A DNA stretch of 9,308 nucleotides from Afipia sp. (lineage in GTDB: Bacteria; Pseudomonadota; Alphaproteobacteria; Rhizobiales; Xanthobacteraceae), in assembly GCA_020056155.1 (NCBI GenBank), contig JAGVII010000075.1, forward strand, positions 1 to 9,308, written 5' to 3'. Position numbers and translations under genes: made by a program. Below, in pieces: positions 1 to 5,681 of the stretch. The number at the start of each line of letters is the position of its first letter. Position 1 is the first letter of the stretch. The notes beneath the pieces were generated by a model. It was not told the DNA's origin. It saw nothing but the letters and a program-made list of their open reading frames with translations, and did no database searches.

Positions 1-176
1 CGCCACTTCTGGCCTTCATTGGTGCCGCAGATTCCGCGCAGGTAATGCAAGGTACCGAGGATTTCGGCGAGCCTTTGCAGATCGCCATCGAACGGCGCAG
101 CCGCATCCTGGGCCCGGACCGGAACCGGACCGGCCATTGCCGCCACAAGGAAAATCGCGAAAATCCGCTTCAGCAT
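1..176 (-). CDS. TIGR02301 family exported protein, N-terminal part (cut by window edge)
   Basis: The reverse strand reads an ATG at 176-174 and stays open to the window edge, giving 58 residues. The N-terminus is a clear signal peptide: two basic residues (LKR), a hydrophobic stretch rich in I, F, L, V and A, then a VRA-QD type cleavage site near residue 24. The mature part (FDGDLQRLAEILGTLHYLRG, then ICGTNEGQKWR) matches my memory of the alphaproteobacterial TIGR02301 family, small secreted or periplasmic proteins of unknown function. An in-frame ATG 12 nt upstream (188-186) would add MAAF. I prefer 176 because LKR is the usual start of a signal peptide, but neither start has a convincing ribosome binding site. 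It lies 52 nt downstream of the NUDIX gene on the same strand and is probably co-transcribed. A 67-aa reading on this strand (219-16) is only an out-of-frame shadow. Confidence 0.8.
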   Translation of the reverse strand, partial: MLKRIFAIFLVAAMAGPVPVRAQDAAAPFDGDLQRLAEILGTLHYLRGICGTNEGQKW

Positions 177-190
177 GAAGGCCGCCATAT

Positions 191-205
191 GCCCGTTCAA
201 CGGGC
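191..205. repeat. 15-bp palindrome GCCCGTT-C-AACGGGC upstream of the TIGR02301 gene
   Basis: A perfect inverted repeat with 7-bp arms and a 1-nt centre lies between the NUDIX stop codon and the TIGR02301 start. In the leftward transcript it could fold as a 6-bp GC-rich stem with a 3-nt loop, 14 nt before the chosen ATG, in the space where a ribosome binding site would sit. It could equally be a protein-binding operator or chance. The symmetry is seen directly; a role is not. Confidence 0.35.
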
Positions 206-228
206 CGGAAGCAAGGCAAAGGCCTTCT

Positions 229-663
229 TTACAGGCCCATCATGGCGGCGGCCGCCCGAATGGTCTCGTCCAGCCCCTGGGTGACCCGTAGGCCGTCGAC
301 CGCGGAGGAGGGGGGCAGCCAGCGGGCGTCGTCCAGTTCGTCGTTAAGCACGACCTCGCCCCCGGCCCAGCGGGCGGCGAACGGCAGGATCACGAAATGG
401 CCGTGGCCGCCGGTCCGGGCGGGCAGCGCCTCGCGGTAGCCGACGAGGCCCACGATCTCGATCACAAGGCCGGTTTCCTCGTGAATCTCGCGGGTCAGCG
501 CTTCGGTCAGGCTTTCGCCGAATTCCACCCGGCCGCCGGGAAACGTATAGACGCCCTTGGCCGGCTCGCGGGCGCGGCGGACCAGCAGGATCTTGCCGTC
601 ACGGAAAATGCCGGCGCTGACGGCGAGGCGGGGGCCGGTATGCGGGAGGCCGGTCACGGTCAC
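229..663 (-). CDS. NUDIX hydrolase
   Basis: This 144-residue protein has a complete Nudix box: G44, E50, R58-E59, E62-E63 and G65 fit GX5EX7REUXEEXGU. The paired glutamates bind the divalent metal that activates water to cut a nucleoside diphosphate linked to another group. FPGG at 41-44 precedes the box, and the N-terminal strand (LAVSAGIF, then KILLVRRA) is typical of ADP-ribose pyrophosphatase/MutT-like members. The substrate cannot be read from sequence. The length is normal for a single-domain cytosolic NUDIX enzyme. The start is GTG at 663-661, overlapping the upstream stop as GTGA; a second in-frame GTG lies two codons later and there is no early ATG. It is the second gene of a leftward operon and is probably translationally coupled to the first. 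Confidence 0.92.
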   Translation of the reverse strand: MTVTGLPHTGPRLAVSAGIFRDGKILLVRRAREPAKGVYTFPGGRVEFGESLTEALTREIHEETGLVIEIVGLVGYREALPARTGGHGHFVILPFAARWAGGEVVLNDELDDARWLPPSSAVDGLRVTQGLDETIRAAAAMMGL

Positions 664-1154
664 TGGTTCATGATCTGGTCGACGTCGTCGCCGTCGCTGC
701 TGCCGCCGTTGATCATGGCCCCTGCCAGCGTGACCAGCGGCTTGACCCAGCCCGCGGCCTGTTCCGCAAGGATGGTGCGGGTCTCGGCATGCCGGGCCTG
801 GCGCATGGCGGCGCCCACCGATGTCAGGATCGAGGTCATCGTCGTGGTGATGTTGTCGAATTCGGTGCGAAGGGCAGGGTCGCTCGAATCATAGGCGCTG
901 ATGGCGAGGTCGCGGGCCTTGAAATTCGAGGCCGCGAAATGCTCGCGATAGCTCATAGGCTCCCAGCCGAGGAAATCGTCGATGCATTCGGGGATGTCGG
1001 GAACCATTTCAAGCAGCATGATCGCCTCGTTGAAATGATTCAGGTAATCGGTCGCGAGCCCGGTGCGAGGATTGATGTTGGCCTCAAGCAGGCGCTGGGC
1101 GCGCGCGGCCGCATCGTCGGTGGGGGGTATTTCTTGCAGGGCTGGTTTCGACAT
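660..1154 (-). CDS. conserved-looking protein of unknown function (164 aa)
   Basis: I cannot assign a function. The 164-residue product has no signal peptide or membrane segment and looks mostly alpha-helical. Residues about 15-50 are rich in A, L, E and N (RLLEANINPRTGLATDYLNH). A middle block carries proline and aromatic residues (VPDIPECIDDFLGWEPMSYR, about 51-70). Helices follow at about 95-150, and the tail is acidic and glycine/serine-rich (GGSSDGDDVDQ). I recall similar hypothetical proteins in Bradyrhizobium relatives, but this is memory and untested. Codon use resembles its neighbours. The ATG at 1154-1152 has no obvious ribosome binding site. It is first in a leftward operon, its stop overlaps the NUDIX GTG start by 4 nt, and it is transcribed away from the SRAP gene. 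Confidence 0.8.
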   Translation of the reverse strand: MSKPALQEIPPTDDAAARAQRLLEANINPRTGLATDYLNHFNEAIMLLEMVPDIPECIDDFLGWEPMSYREHFAASNFKARDLAISAYDSSDPALRTEFDNITTTMTSILTSVGAAMRQARHAETRTILAEQAAGWVKPLVTLAGAMINGGSSDGDDVDQIMNQ

Positions 1155-1250
1155 CGTCGTGGATGTTTGAGCATCTGAAGTTAAAGGTGGCTGAACAAGT
1201 TTTGTTTATGTGTCATTTTCCACCGCAGATGACGTATTTCGAGTCTTTTT
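1155..1250. promoter_or_regulatory. divergent promoter region with AACAA-GTT-TTGTT dyad
   Basis: This 96-nt gap separates two divergent gene starts, so it must hold promoters for both the unknown/NUDIX operon (leftward) and the SRAP gene (rightward). Its centre is clearly more AT-rich than the flanking genes. A 13-nt dyad, AACAA GTT TTGTT at 1194-1206, lies in the AT-rich core. I could not place a convincing -35/-10 pair on either strand. I looked for alphaproteobacterial LexA direct repeats (GTTC-N7-GTTC or its complement) because the SRAP product acts on DNA damage, and found none. Confidence 0.4.
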
Positions 1251-2027
1251 ATGTGCGGGCGATACGTAATTGCATCTAGTCCGGAAGCGCTGCGCCGCCT
1301 GTTCGGCTACAGCGAGCAGCCGAATTTTCCGCCGCGGTATAACGTTGCTCCGACCCAGCCGGTGCCAGTTGTCATGCTCGAAAATGGCAAGCGTCATTTT
1401 CAGTTGATGCGCTGGGGCTTCCTGCCGTCGTGGGTGAAAGATCCCCGCACCTTCGCGCTCGTCATCAATGCGCGCGCCGAAACGATTCTGGAAAAGCCCT
1501 CGTTCCGCAATGCCATCAAGCGGCGGCGGTGTCTTCTTCCGGCGGATGGATATTACGAATGGCAGGCGACGCCCACGCGCAAGCGCCCGTTTTTCATTCG
1601 CCGCCGTGACGGCCAGCCGGTCGCCTTCGCGGGCGTTGCCGAAACCTGGACCGGACCGAACGGCGAGGAGGTTGACACCGTCGCCATCGTCACCGCGGCG
1701 GCGAGCCCGGAAATGGCATCGCTGCATGACCGGGTTCCGGTGACGATCGATCCGCCGGATTTCGATCGCTGGCTCGACGGCAGCATGACTGAAGCGGAAG
1801 ATGCGATGGCGATGCTGGTCGCGCCGCCGAGGGGGACGTTCGTCTGGCACGAGGTCTCAACAGCGGTCAATCGCGTGGCCAACGACAGCGCGGATCTCAT
1901 CCTGCCCTGCAGCGAGGAGGACATCGCCATCGCCGAGGCTGCGAGCCGCAAGCAACCCACGGAGCCGCCAAGAAAGATCAAGAAGGTCCCTGTGCCCGAG
2001 GACGGCGGGCAGGGCTCGTTATTTTAG
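1251..2027 (+). CDS. SRAP-domain abasic-site crosslinking protein (YedK/HMCES type)
   Basis: The 258-residue protein matches the SOS response-associated peptidase family. Known members (E. coli YedK, human HMCES) form a thiazolidine crosslink between Cys2 and abasic sites in single-stranded DNA, shielding them during replication. All key residues are visible: Cys2 directly after Met (MCGRY), RYNVAPTQ at 29-36, the RWGFLPSW segment at 54-61, Asn73 in INARAE, Glu103 in GYYEW, and His159 in LHDRVP. These correspond to YedK C2, N75, E105 and H160. The start is fixed because Cys2 must follow the initiator Met. HDRVP replaces the commoner HDRMP. A basic linker (about 231-248) ends in QGSLF at the C-terminus, which resembles the QxxLF-type beta-clamp binding peptide. 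It is transcribed alone and converges with the GNAT gene. Confidence 0.95.
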   Translation: MCGRYVIASSPEALRRLFGYSEQPNFPPRYNVAPTQPVPVVMLENGKRHFQLMRWGFLPSWVKDPRTFALVINARAETILEKPSFRNAIKRRRCLLPADGYYEWQATPTRKRPFFIRRRDGQPVAFAGVAETWTGPNGEEVDTVAIVTAAASPEMASLHDRVPVTIDPPDFDRWLDGSMTEAEDAMAMLVAPPRGTFVWHEVSTAVNRVANDSADLILPCSEEDIAIAEAASRKQPTEPPRKIKKVPVPEDGGQGSLF

Positions 2028-2029
2028 CG

Positions 2030-2065
2030 TCGTTCGAGGCGTGTTGCTCGTTCGAGGCGTGATGC
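2030..2065. repeat. 18-bp tandem duplication between convergent genes
   Basis: Two adjacent 18-nt units, TCGTTCGAGGCGTGTTGC (2030-2047) and TCGTTCGAGGCGTGATGC (2048-2065), differ only at position 15 (T/A). They fill most of the 45 nt between the SRAP stop and the GNAT stop. The pattern looks like a recent slippage duplication. It contains no hairpin and no T-run, so it is not an obvious intrinsic terminator for either gene. Confidence 0.75.
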
Positions 2066-2072
2066 TGCGATG

Positions 2073-2534
2073 TCACGGCGTCATCGGGCGGCCATCGAGC
2101 CACTTGGCGTAGACGATGCGCTCCTGCTCTTCGAAGTCGAGCGTCTCGTAGAATGCCTGCACGCGGGTGTTATCCGCGCGCACGAGCAGCTGAAGCTTCT
2201 CGATGCCGCGTTCGCGCAACCAGTCCTCAGCTGCGGCCATGATCGCGCGCCCGTGTCCCCTGTTGTGCTGATCCGGGTCCACGGCGACGTAGTAGACCCA
2301 GCCACGGTGCCCATCGTGTCCGACCATGACGGTTGCAGCGATGGTTTCACCGTCGCGGCCCACAAGGATATCCGAACTGGCCTTGCCCCGCGCGCGGGCA
2401 ATATCGGCGGACGGATCATTCCACGGCCGGGTCAGTTCGCAGCGCTCCCACAGCGCGACGACCGCCGAAACATCGGCGTCGCCCATGGCGGAGACCGCCA
2501 GATTGCTTTTCGGCGCGGTCGATGAATCGGTCAC
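2073..2534 (-). CDS. GNAT family N-acetyltransferase (YpeA-like)
   Basis: The 153-residue protein has the single-domain GNAT fold, which transfers an acetyl group from acetyl-CoA to an amine. Residues 28-40 (LWERCELTRPWND) and 72-85 (GHDGHRGWVYYVAV) closely resemble E. coli YpeA as I recall it. The acetyl-CoA pyrophosphate loop follows as Q89-H-N-R-G-H-G-R-A97, fitting Q/RxxGxG/A, and the C-terminal NTRVQAFYETLDF segment carries the conserved Tyr129. The acceptor substrate is unknown. The start is GTG at 2534-2532, supported by an AAGG ribosome binding site at 2542-2539 and by the GTGA overlap with the upstream stop; the first internal ATG is codon 17. It is the last gene of a leftward operon behind tsaC and the FAD dehydrogenase and is probably translationally coupled to the latter. 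Confidence 0.92.
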   Translation of the reverse strand: MTDSSTAPKSNLAVSAMGDADVSAVVALWERCELTRPWNDPSADIARARGKASSDILVGRDGETIAATVMVGHDGHRGWVYYVAVDPDQHNRGHGRAIMAAAEDWLRERGIEKLQLLVRADNTRVQAFYETLDFEEQERIVYAKWLDGRPMTP

Positions 2535-3958
2535 AGCACCTTGCCCGGATTCATGATGTTGAACGGATCGAGCAGATGCTTGATCGCGCGCATGATGTCG
2601 AGCGCGACAGGGTCCTTCACGTGCGGCAGTTCATCGCGCTTCAGCACGCCGATGCCGTGCTCGGCGGAAATCGATCCGCCGAGCTTTGCAACGACGGCGT
2701 GCACCACATCGTTCACATCATGCCAGCGCGCGAGATAGGCTGCGGTATCGGCGCCGATCGGCTGGCTGACGTTATAGTGGATGTTGCCGTCGCCGAGGTG
2801 GCCGAATGCGAACGGACGCGCGCCCGGAATCAGTTTGGCGACCGCCGCATCGGCCTCGCGCAGGAAATCGGGAACAGCGGCGACCGGCACGGACACGTCG
2901 TGTTTGATCGAGCCGCCTTCGGGTTTCTGCGCCGGCGAAATCACTTCGCGCAGTTTCCAGAATGCCGCGCGCTGATCGAGATTGGCGGCGATCACGGCGT
3001 CGTTGACGATGCCTTCTTCCATGCCCCTGGTCAGGATCGCTTCGATGGTGTCGCGGGCATCGTCGCGCGGCGAGGAAATTTCCATCAGCACGTACCAAGG
3101 ATGCTGGCCGGCCAGCGGCGCACGAATGGAGGGGCCATGCCTGACCACGAAATCAATGGCGATCTGCGGGATCAACTCGAAACTCGTCAGGCTTCCCGCC
3201 GCGACGTTGCGGGATATGTCCAGCAGCGTGAGCGCGTCGGCGGGAGAGACGATGGCGGCGAACGCGGTTTCGACCGAGTGCGGTTTCGGGAACATCTTCA
3301 GCGTCGCCGCGGTGATGAACCCGAGCGTACCCTCAGCGCCGATGAAGAGGTCGCGCAGATCGTAGCCGGTGTTGTCCTTCTTCAGGCTCGACAGGCCGTG
3401 CATGATGCGCCCGTCGGCGAGCACGACCTCGAGCCCGAGCACGAGATCCCGCGCGACGCCGTAGGCCAGCGCGGCGATGCCGCCGGCATTTGTGGAGAGA
3501 TTGCCGCCGATGGTGCAACTGCCTTCCGCGCCCAGCGACAGCGGAAACAGCCGGTCGGCATCGGCTGCGCGCTGTTGCGCGTTGGCGAGGATAACGCCAG
3601 CCTCGACCGTCATCGCATTGGACTGCTTATCGACGGCGCGGATCTTGTCGAGCCGGCGTGTCGAGACCACGACTTCGCCATTGTGCGGGGTTTGCCCGCC
3701 GACCAGTCCGGTGTTGCCGCCCTGCGGGACAAGCGCGGTTTTTGTTTCGGTCGCCAGCTTGCAGATCGCCGCAACTTCCGCCGTCGATCCCGGCCGGAGA
3801 ACCAGCGGCGAGTGGCCCTGAAACAGGCCGCGCTCCTCGGTGAGGTAGGGAGCAGCTTCATGCGGGTCGGTCACCGCGTATTTGTCGCCGACAATCGCCG
3901 CGAAGCGGACTAGCAACTCGGGTGAAATAGCGGACGGCGGTGGCTGCACGATATTCAT
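2531..3958 (-). CDS. FAD-binding 2-hydroxyacid dehydrogenase (GlcD / D-2-hydroxyglutarate dehydrogenase type)
   Basis: The 475-residue protein has both domains of the VAO/PCMH FAD-linked oxidase family at the usual length. The FAD-binding domain shows PQGGNTGLVGG (78-88), IGGNLSTNAGG (150-160) and DNTGYDLRDLFIGAEGTLG (195-213). The C-terminal FAD-oxidase domain shows KHDVSVP (352-358), GHLGDGNIHYN (386-396) with the metal-ligand histidines 387 and 394, SAEHGIG (431-437) and the closing MNPGK. Members oxidise D-2-hydroxyacids such as D-2-hydroxyglutarate, D-lactate or glycolate and pass electrons to the quinone pool or electron-transfer flavoprotein; the exact substrate is not decided here. 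I see no signal peptide or membrane helix. The ATG at 3958 follows a purine-rich stretch (CAGAAAAGAAC). It lies 40 nt after tsaC and overlaps the GNAT gene by 4 nt. Confidence 0.93.
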   Translation of the reverse strand: MNIVQPPPSAISPELLVRFAAIVGDKYAVTDPHEAAPYLTEERGLFQGHSPLVLRPGSTAEVAAICKLATETKTALVPQGGNTGLVGGQTPHNGEVVVSTRRLDKIRAVDKQSNAMTVEAGVILANAQQRAADADRLFPLSLGAEGSCTIGGNLSTNAGGIAALAYGVARDLVLGLEVVLADGRIMHGLSSLKKDNTGYDLRDLFIGAEGTLGFITAATLKMFPKPHSVETAFAAIVSPADALTLLDISRNVAAGSLTSFELIPQIAIDFVVRHGPSIRAPLAGQHPWYVLMEISSPRDDARDTIEAILTRGMEEGIVNDAVIAANLDQRAAFWKLREVISPAQKPEGGSIKHDVSVPVAAVPDFLREADAAVAKLIPGARPFAFGHLGDGNIHYNVSQPIGADTAAYLARWHDVNDVVHAVVAKLGGSISAEHGIGVLKRDELPHVKDPVALDIMRAIKHLLDPFNIMNPGKVL

Positions 3959-3998
3959 GTGTTCTTTTCTGTGTCTTTGGCCGAAAGTCCTGACGTGA

Positions 3999-4985
3999 TC
4001 AGCTTCGCGGAACGGCGGCGCGATGCAAACGGTCGTTGATGGCTTCGCCGAGCCCTTCGTGGGGAACCGGCATCACCGCAATGGCGCGAGAGCCGCTCGC
4101 GTCGAGTTCGCGAAGATAGCTGAAAAGGTTCGCCGCAGCCTCCACCAGATCGCCGGCTTCCGACAAATTCATGACGCTGGCCCGCTCAGAGCCTGAGATC
4201 ATATGAGGCCCGAACGCCAGCAGCGCTTCGCCCGGCTCCACCTGATGCGCATTGAGCCGGACCGGGGTGCGCGGCGCATAGTGCGAGGCCAGCATGCCCG
4301 GCGCCAGCGGAGAAGCGTCGGATGCGCCGGCTTCTTCCGGTATCCGCGCGAGCCTCTCGCCCAGCACCCGCTCGATGTCCTCACGCGGAAGTCCGCCGGG
4401 CCGCAGCAGCAACGGCGTCTCGAAGCAGCCGACGATGGTGGATTCGACGCCGACAGACACCGGCCCGCCGTCCACGATCAGGTCGATCCGTCCGGCGAGA
4501 TCGCCTAGCACGTGCGCTGCTGTGGTTGGTGAGACGTGCCCGGAGATGTTGGCCGAGGGCGCGACCACCGGTTTTCCGAAGGCGCGCAGAATGTCGCGTG
4601 CCGCCGGATGGGCTGGAATGCGCACAGCGATGGTCTCGAGTCCGGCAGTGGCGAGATCCGAAACCGGGCAGCCGGATGCCTTGGGCAAGACCAGCGTCAA
4701 TGGCCCCGGCCAGAATGTTTCCGCGAGCCGGAGGCTTCTGTCATCGAAACGCGCGATCTGCCGTGCCGCCGTCAAATCGCTGACATGGGCGATCAGGGGA
4801 TTGAAGGAGGGGCGGCCCTTGGCCTCGTAAAGCCGGGCCACCGCGCGGGCATTGGTAGCGTCGGCGCCAAGCCCGTAGACCGTCTCGGTCGGGAACGCGA
4901 CAAGCCCGCCGCCCTCAAGGCAGCGCGCTGCGGTGTCCGCTGCGCCCATGGCCGGGATAGTTGCCGTATTCAGATCGAGTTTCAT
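3999..4985 (-). CDS. tsaC: L-threonylcarbamoyladenylate synthase (Sua5/TsaC with C-terminal domain)
   Basis: This enzyme makes threonylcarbamoyl-AMP from threonine, bicarbonate and ATP, the first step of t6A37 modification of ANN-decoding tRNAs. From ATG 4985 it is 328 residues, the two-domain Sua5 length. The YrdC domain shows FPTETVYGLG (31-40), KGRPSFNPLI (56-65), PGPLT (93-97), APSAN (142-146), ESTIVG (181-186) and LRPGG (194-198). The Sua5 linker appears as APGMLASHYAPRTPV (228-242), followed by the alpha/beta Sua5 domain. The frame stays open upstream to an ATG at 5111, but that start would lie inside the tRNA-Pro gene and add 42 residues of no family character, so I chose 4985. No ribosome binding site sits directly before 4985. 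A TAAGGAGG lies about 40 nt upstream and may be part of the promoter. It heads the leftward operon with the FAD dehydrogenase and GNAT genes. Confidence 0.93.
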   Translation of the reverse strand: MKLDLNTATIPAMGAADTAARCLEGGGLVAFPTETVYGLGADATNARAVARLYEAKGRPSFNPLIAHVSDLTAARQIARFDDRSLRLAETFWPGPLTLVLPKASGCPVSDLATAGLETIAVRIPAHPAARDILRAFGKPVVAPSANISGHVSPTTAAHVLGDLAGRIDLIVDGGPVSVGVESTIVGCFETPLLLRPGGLPREDIERVLGERLARIPEEAGASDASPLAPGMLASHYAPRTPVRLNAHQVEPGEALLAFGPHMISGSERASVMNLSEAGDLVEAAANLFSYLRELDASGSRAIAVMPVPHEGLGEAINDRLHRAAVPRS

Positions 4986-5026
4986 CGCATGAGCCGCGCC
5001 GTGATTGGCGTTTCCGGAGAGATTTG

Positions 5027-5036
5027 CCTCCTTATA
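5027..5036 (-). promoter_or_regulatory. possible tsaC -10 element merged with a Shine-Dalgarno-like sequence
   Basis: On the minus strand 5036-5027 reads TATAAGGAGG. TATAAG matches five of six bases of the sigma-70 -10 consensus, and AAGGAGG is a strong anti-16S complement. No ATG, GTG or TTG follows at ribosome-binding distance, and the tsaC ATG is about 41 nt further on. Read as a -10 box, transcription would start near 5024 and leave a leader of about 40 nt. No good -35 hexamer lies 16-18 nt upstream, so the promoter call is tentative. Confidence 0.3.
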
Positions 5037-5043
5037 CAGCTTC

Positions 5044-5072
5044 TTGCGGTCTGCGAGAGCCGACGCTATACC
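5044..5072 (+). promoter_or_regulatory. putative promoter of the tRNA-Pro gene
   Basis: TTGCGG (5044-5049) and TATACC (5067-5072) are separated by exactly 17 nt. Transcription would begin near 5079, about five bases before the mature tRNA 5' end at 5084. The hexamers match three and four of six consensus positions. The spacing and position make this the best promoter candidate in the window. Confidence 0.5.
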
Positions 5073-5083
5073 GGCGCCCAAGT

Positions 5084-5160
5084 CGGAGTATAGCGCAGCC
5101 CGGTAGCGCACCTGCTTCGGGAGCAGGGGGTCGCAGGTTCAAATCCTGCTACTCCGACCA
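5084..5160 (+). tRNA. tRNA-Pro (anticodon CGG)
   Basis: The 77-nt gene folds into a full cloverleaf. The acceptor stem is CGGAGTA (5084-5090) with TACTCCG (5150-5156). The D stem is GCGC with GCGC. The anticodon stem is CCTGC (5111-5115) with GCAGG (5123-5127). The T stem is GCAGG (5133-5137) with CCTGC (5145-5149), enclosing TTCAAAT. The anticodon loop TTCGGGA puts CGG at 5118-5120, reading the CCG proline codon. The C1-G72 pair and discriminator A73 are the bacterial proline identity elements, and G37 is the expected TrmD m1G site. The 3' CCA is encoded (5158-5160). It is divergent from tsaC. I saw no copy of its 3' end and no integrase in the window, so there is no sign that it served as an integration site. 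Confidence 0.97.
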
Positions 5161-5240
5161 TAACTCCCGGAAAATCCAGCTATTTTGCCATTACGCGCCG
5201 CCACGGCCCGCTGCCGGTTGTGCGGTTGACGGGCCTCGCC

Positions 5241-5681
5241 TCAACGGCCGCCGACCCGGGTCCAGTTTTCACCGCCGCAAATCGCGCCGACGCATCCCTC
5301 GACGCGGAGTGTCCTCGGCCCCATCAGCAAAACCTTGCCTTCGTACACCTTGCCGTCGTCGCCGTTATAGATGTGACCTGTCCAGGTGCCGGGTCCGCGC
5401 GGAACCATGCCGAGAAAAAGCTGCACACCGATCATGGGGCGCGACGCCAGGGAAGGATCTGGATTCTTGTCGTCGGTCTGCGGTCTGCCGGTTGCAGGGT
5501 TGATCGCCTCGCGCAGCCAGGCGACCTTGCCACAGAGCGCGCGCCCGCACTGGCTCACCTGAATTCGGGCGTCGCCCTTCTCCGTGAGCCAAAGGCCGAG
5601 AGGTGACCCTTCATCGGCATCGGCGGCGCTCAGACCGCCAAAAAATACCAGTGCCAAAATGAGATTCAATTTTGAATTCAT
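5241..5681 (-). CDS. DUF2147 family exported protein
   Basis: The 146-residue product starts with a signal peptide (MNSKLNLILALVFFGGLSA, then ADA-DE as the likely cleavage site after residue 22). The mature part has the DUF2147 pattern: GLW at 29-31, QCGRALCGKVAWL at 44-56, an NPD segment near 73-75, WTGHIYNGDDGKVYEG at 100-115, and a closing GC-x4-CGGENWTRV. Four cysteines (45, 50, 130, 135) in two CX4C pairs would suit disulfides in the periplasm. Family members are small beta-rich exported proteins without an established function. The frame is open to an ATG at 5747, but that adds 22 residues ahead of the signal peptide. I chose ATG 5681, preceded by AAGAAGAAG at a reasonable distance. It is transcribed toward the tRNA and has no operon partner. 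Confidence 0.88.
   Translation of the reverse strand: MNSKLNLILALVFFGGLSAADADEGSPLGLWLTEKGDARIQVSQCGRALCGKVAWLREAINPATGRPQTDDKNPDPSLASRPMIGVQLFLGMVPRGPGTWTGHIYNGDDGKVYEGKVLLMGPRTLRVEGCVGAICGGENWTRVGGR

Noticed and set aside
2333..3913. 526-codon open frame on the plus strand
   Set aside because: It lies almost wholly antisense to the FAD dehydrogenase, whose motifs are unmistakable. The product is rich in R, H and D with no domain pattern, the usual mirror of a GC-rich gene with strong codon bias.
4986..5111. N-terminal extension of tsaC to an ATG at 5111
   Set aside because: It would begin inside the tRNA-Pro gene, and its 42 extra residues do not resemble the family. The start at 4985 gives the normal Sua5 length.
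5084..5160. tRNA-Pro as an integration site of a genomic island
   Set aside because: No integrase, no duplicated tRNA 3' end and no composition shift are visible within the window.
5171..5186. AAAAT-CCAGCT-ATTTT inverted repeat after the tRNA as a terminator
   Set aside because: The stem is only five A-T pairs, with no GC core and no proper T-tract after it, so it is too weak to call.
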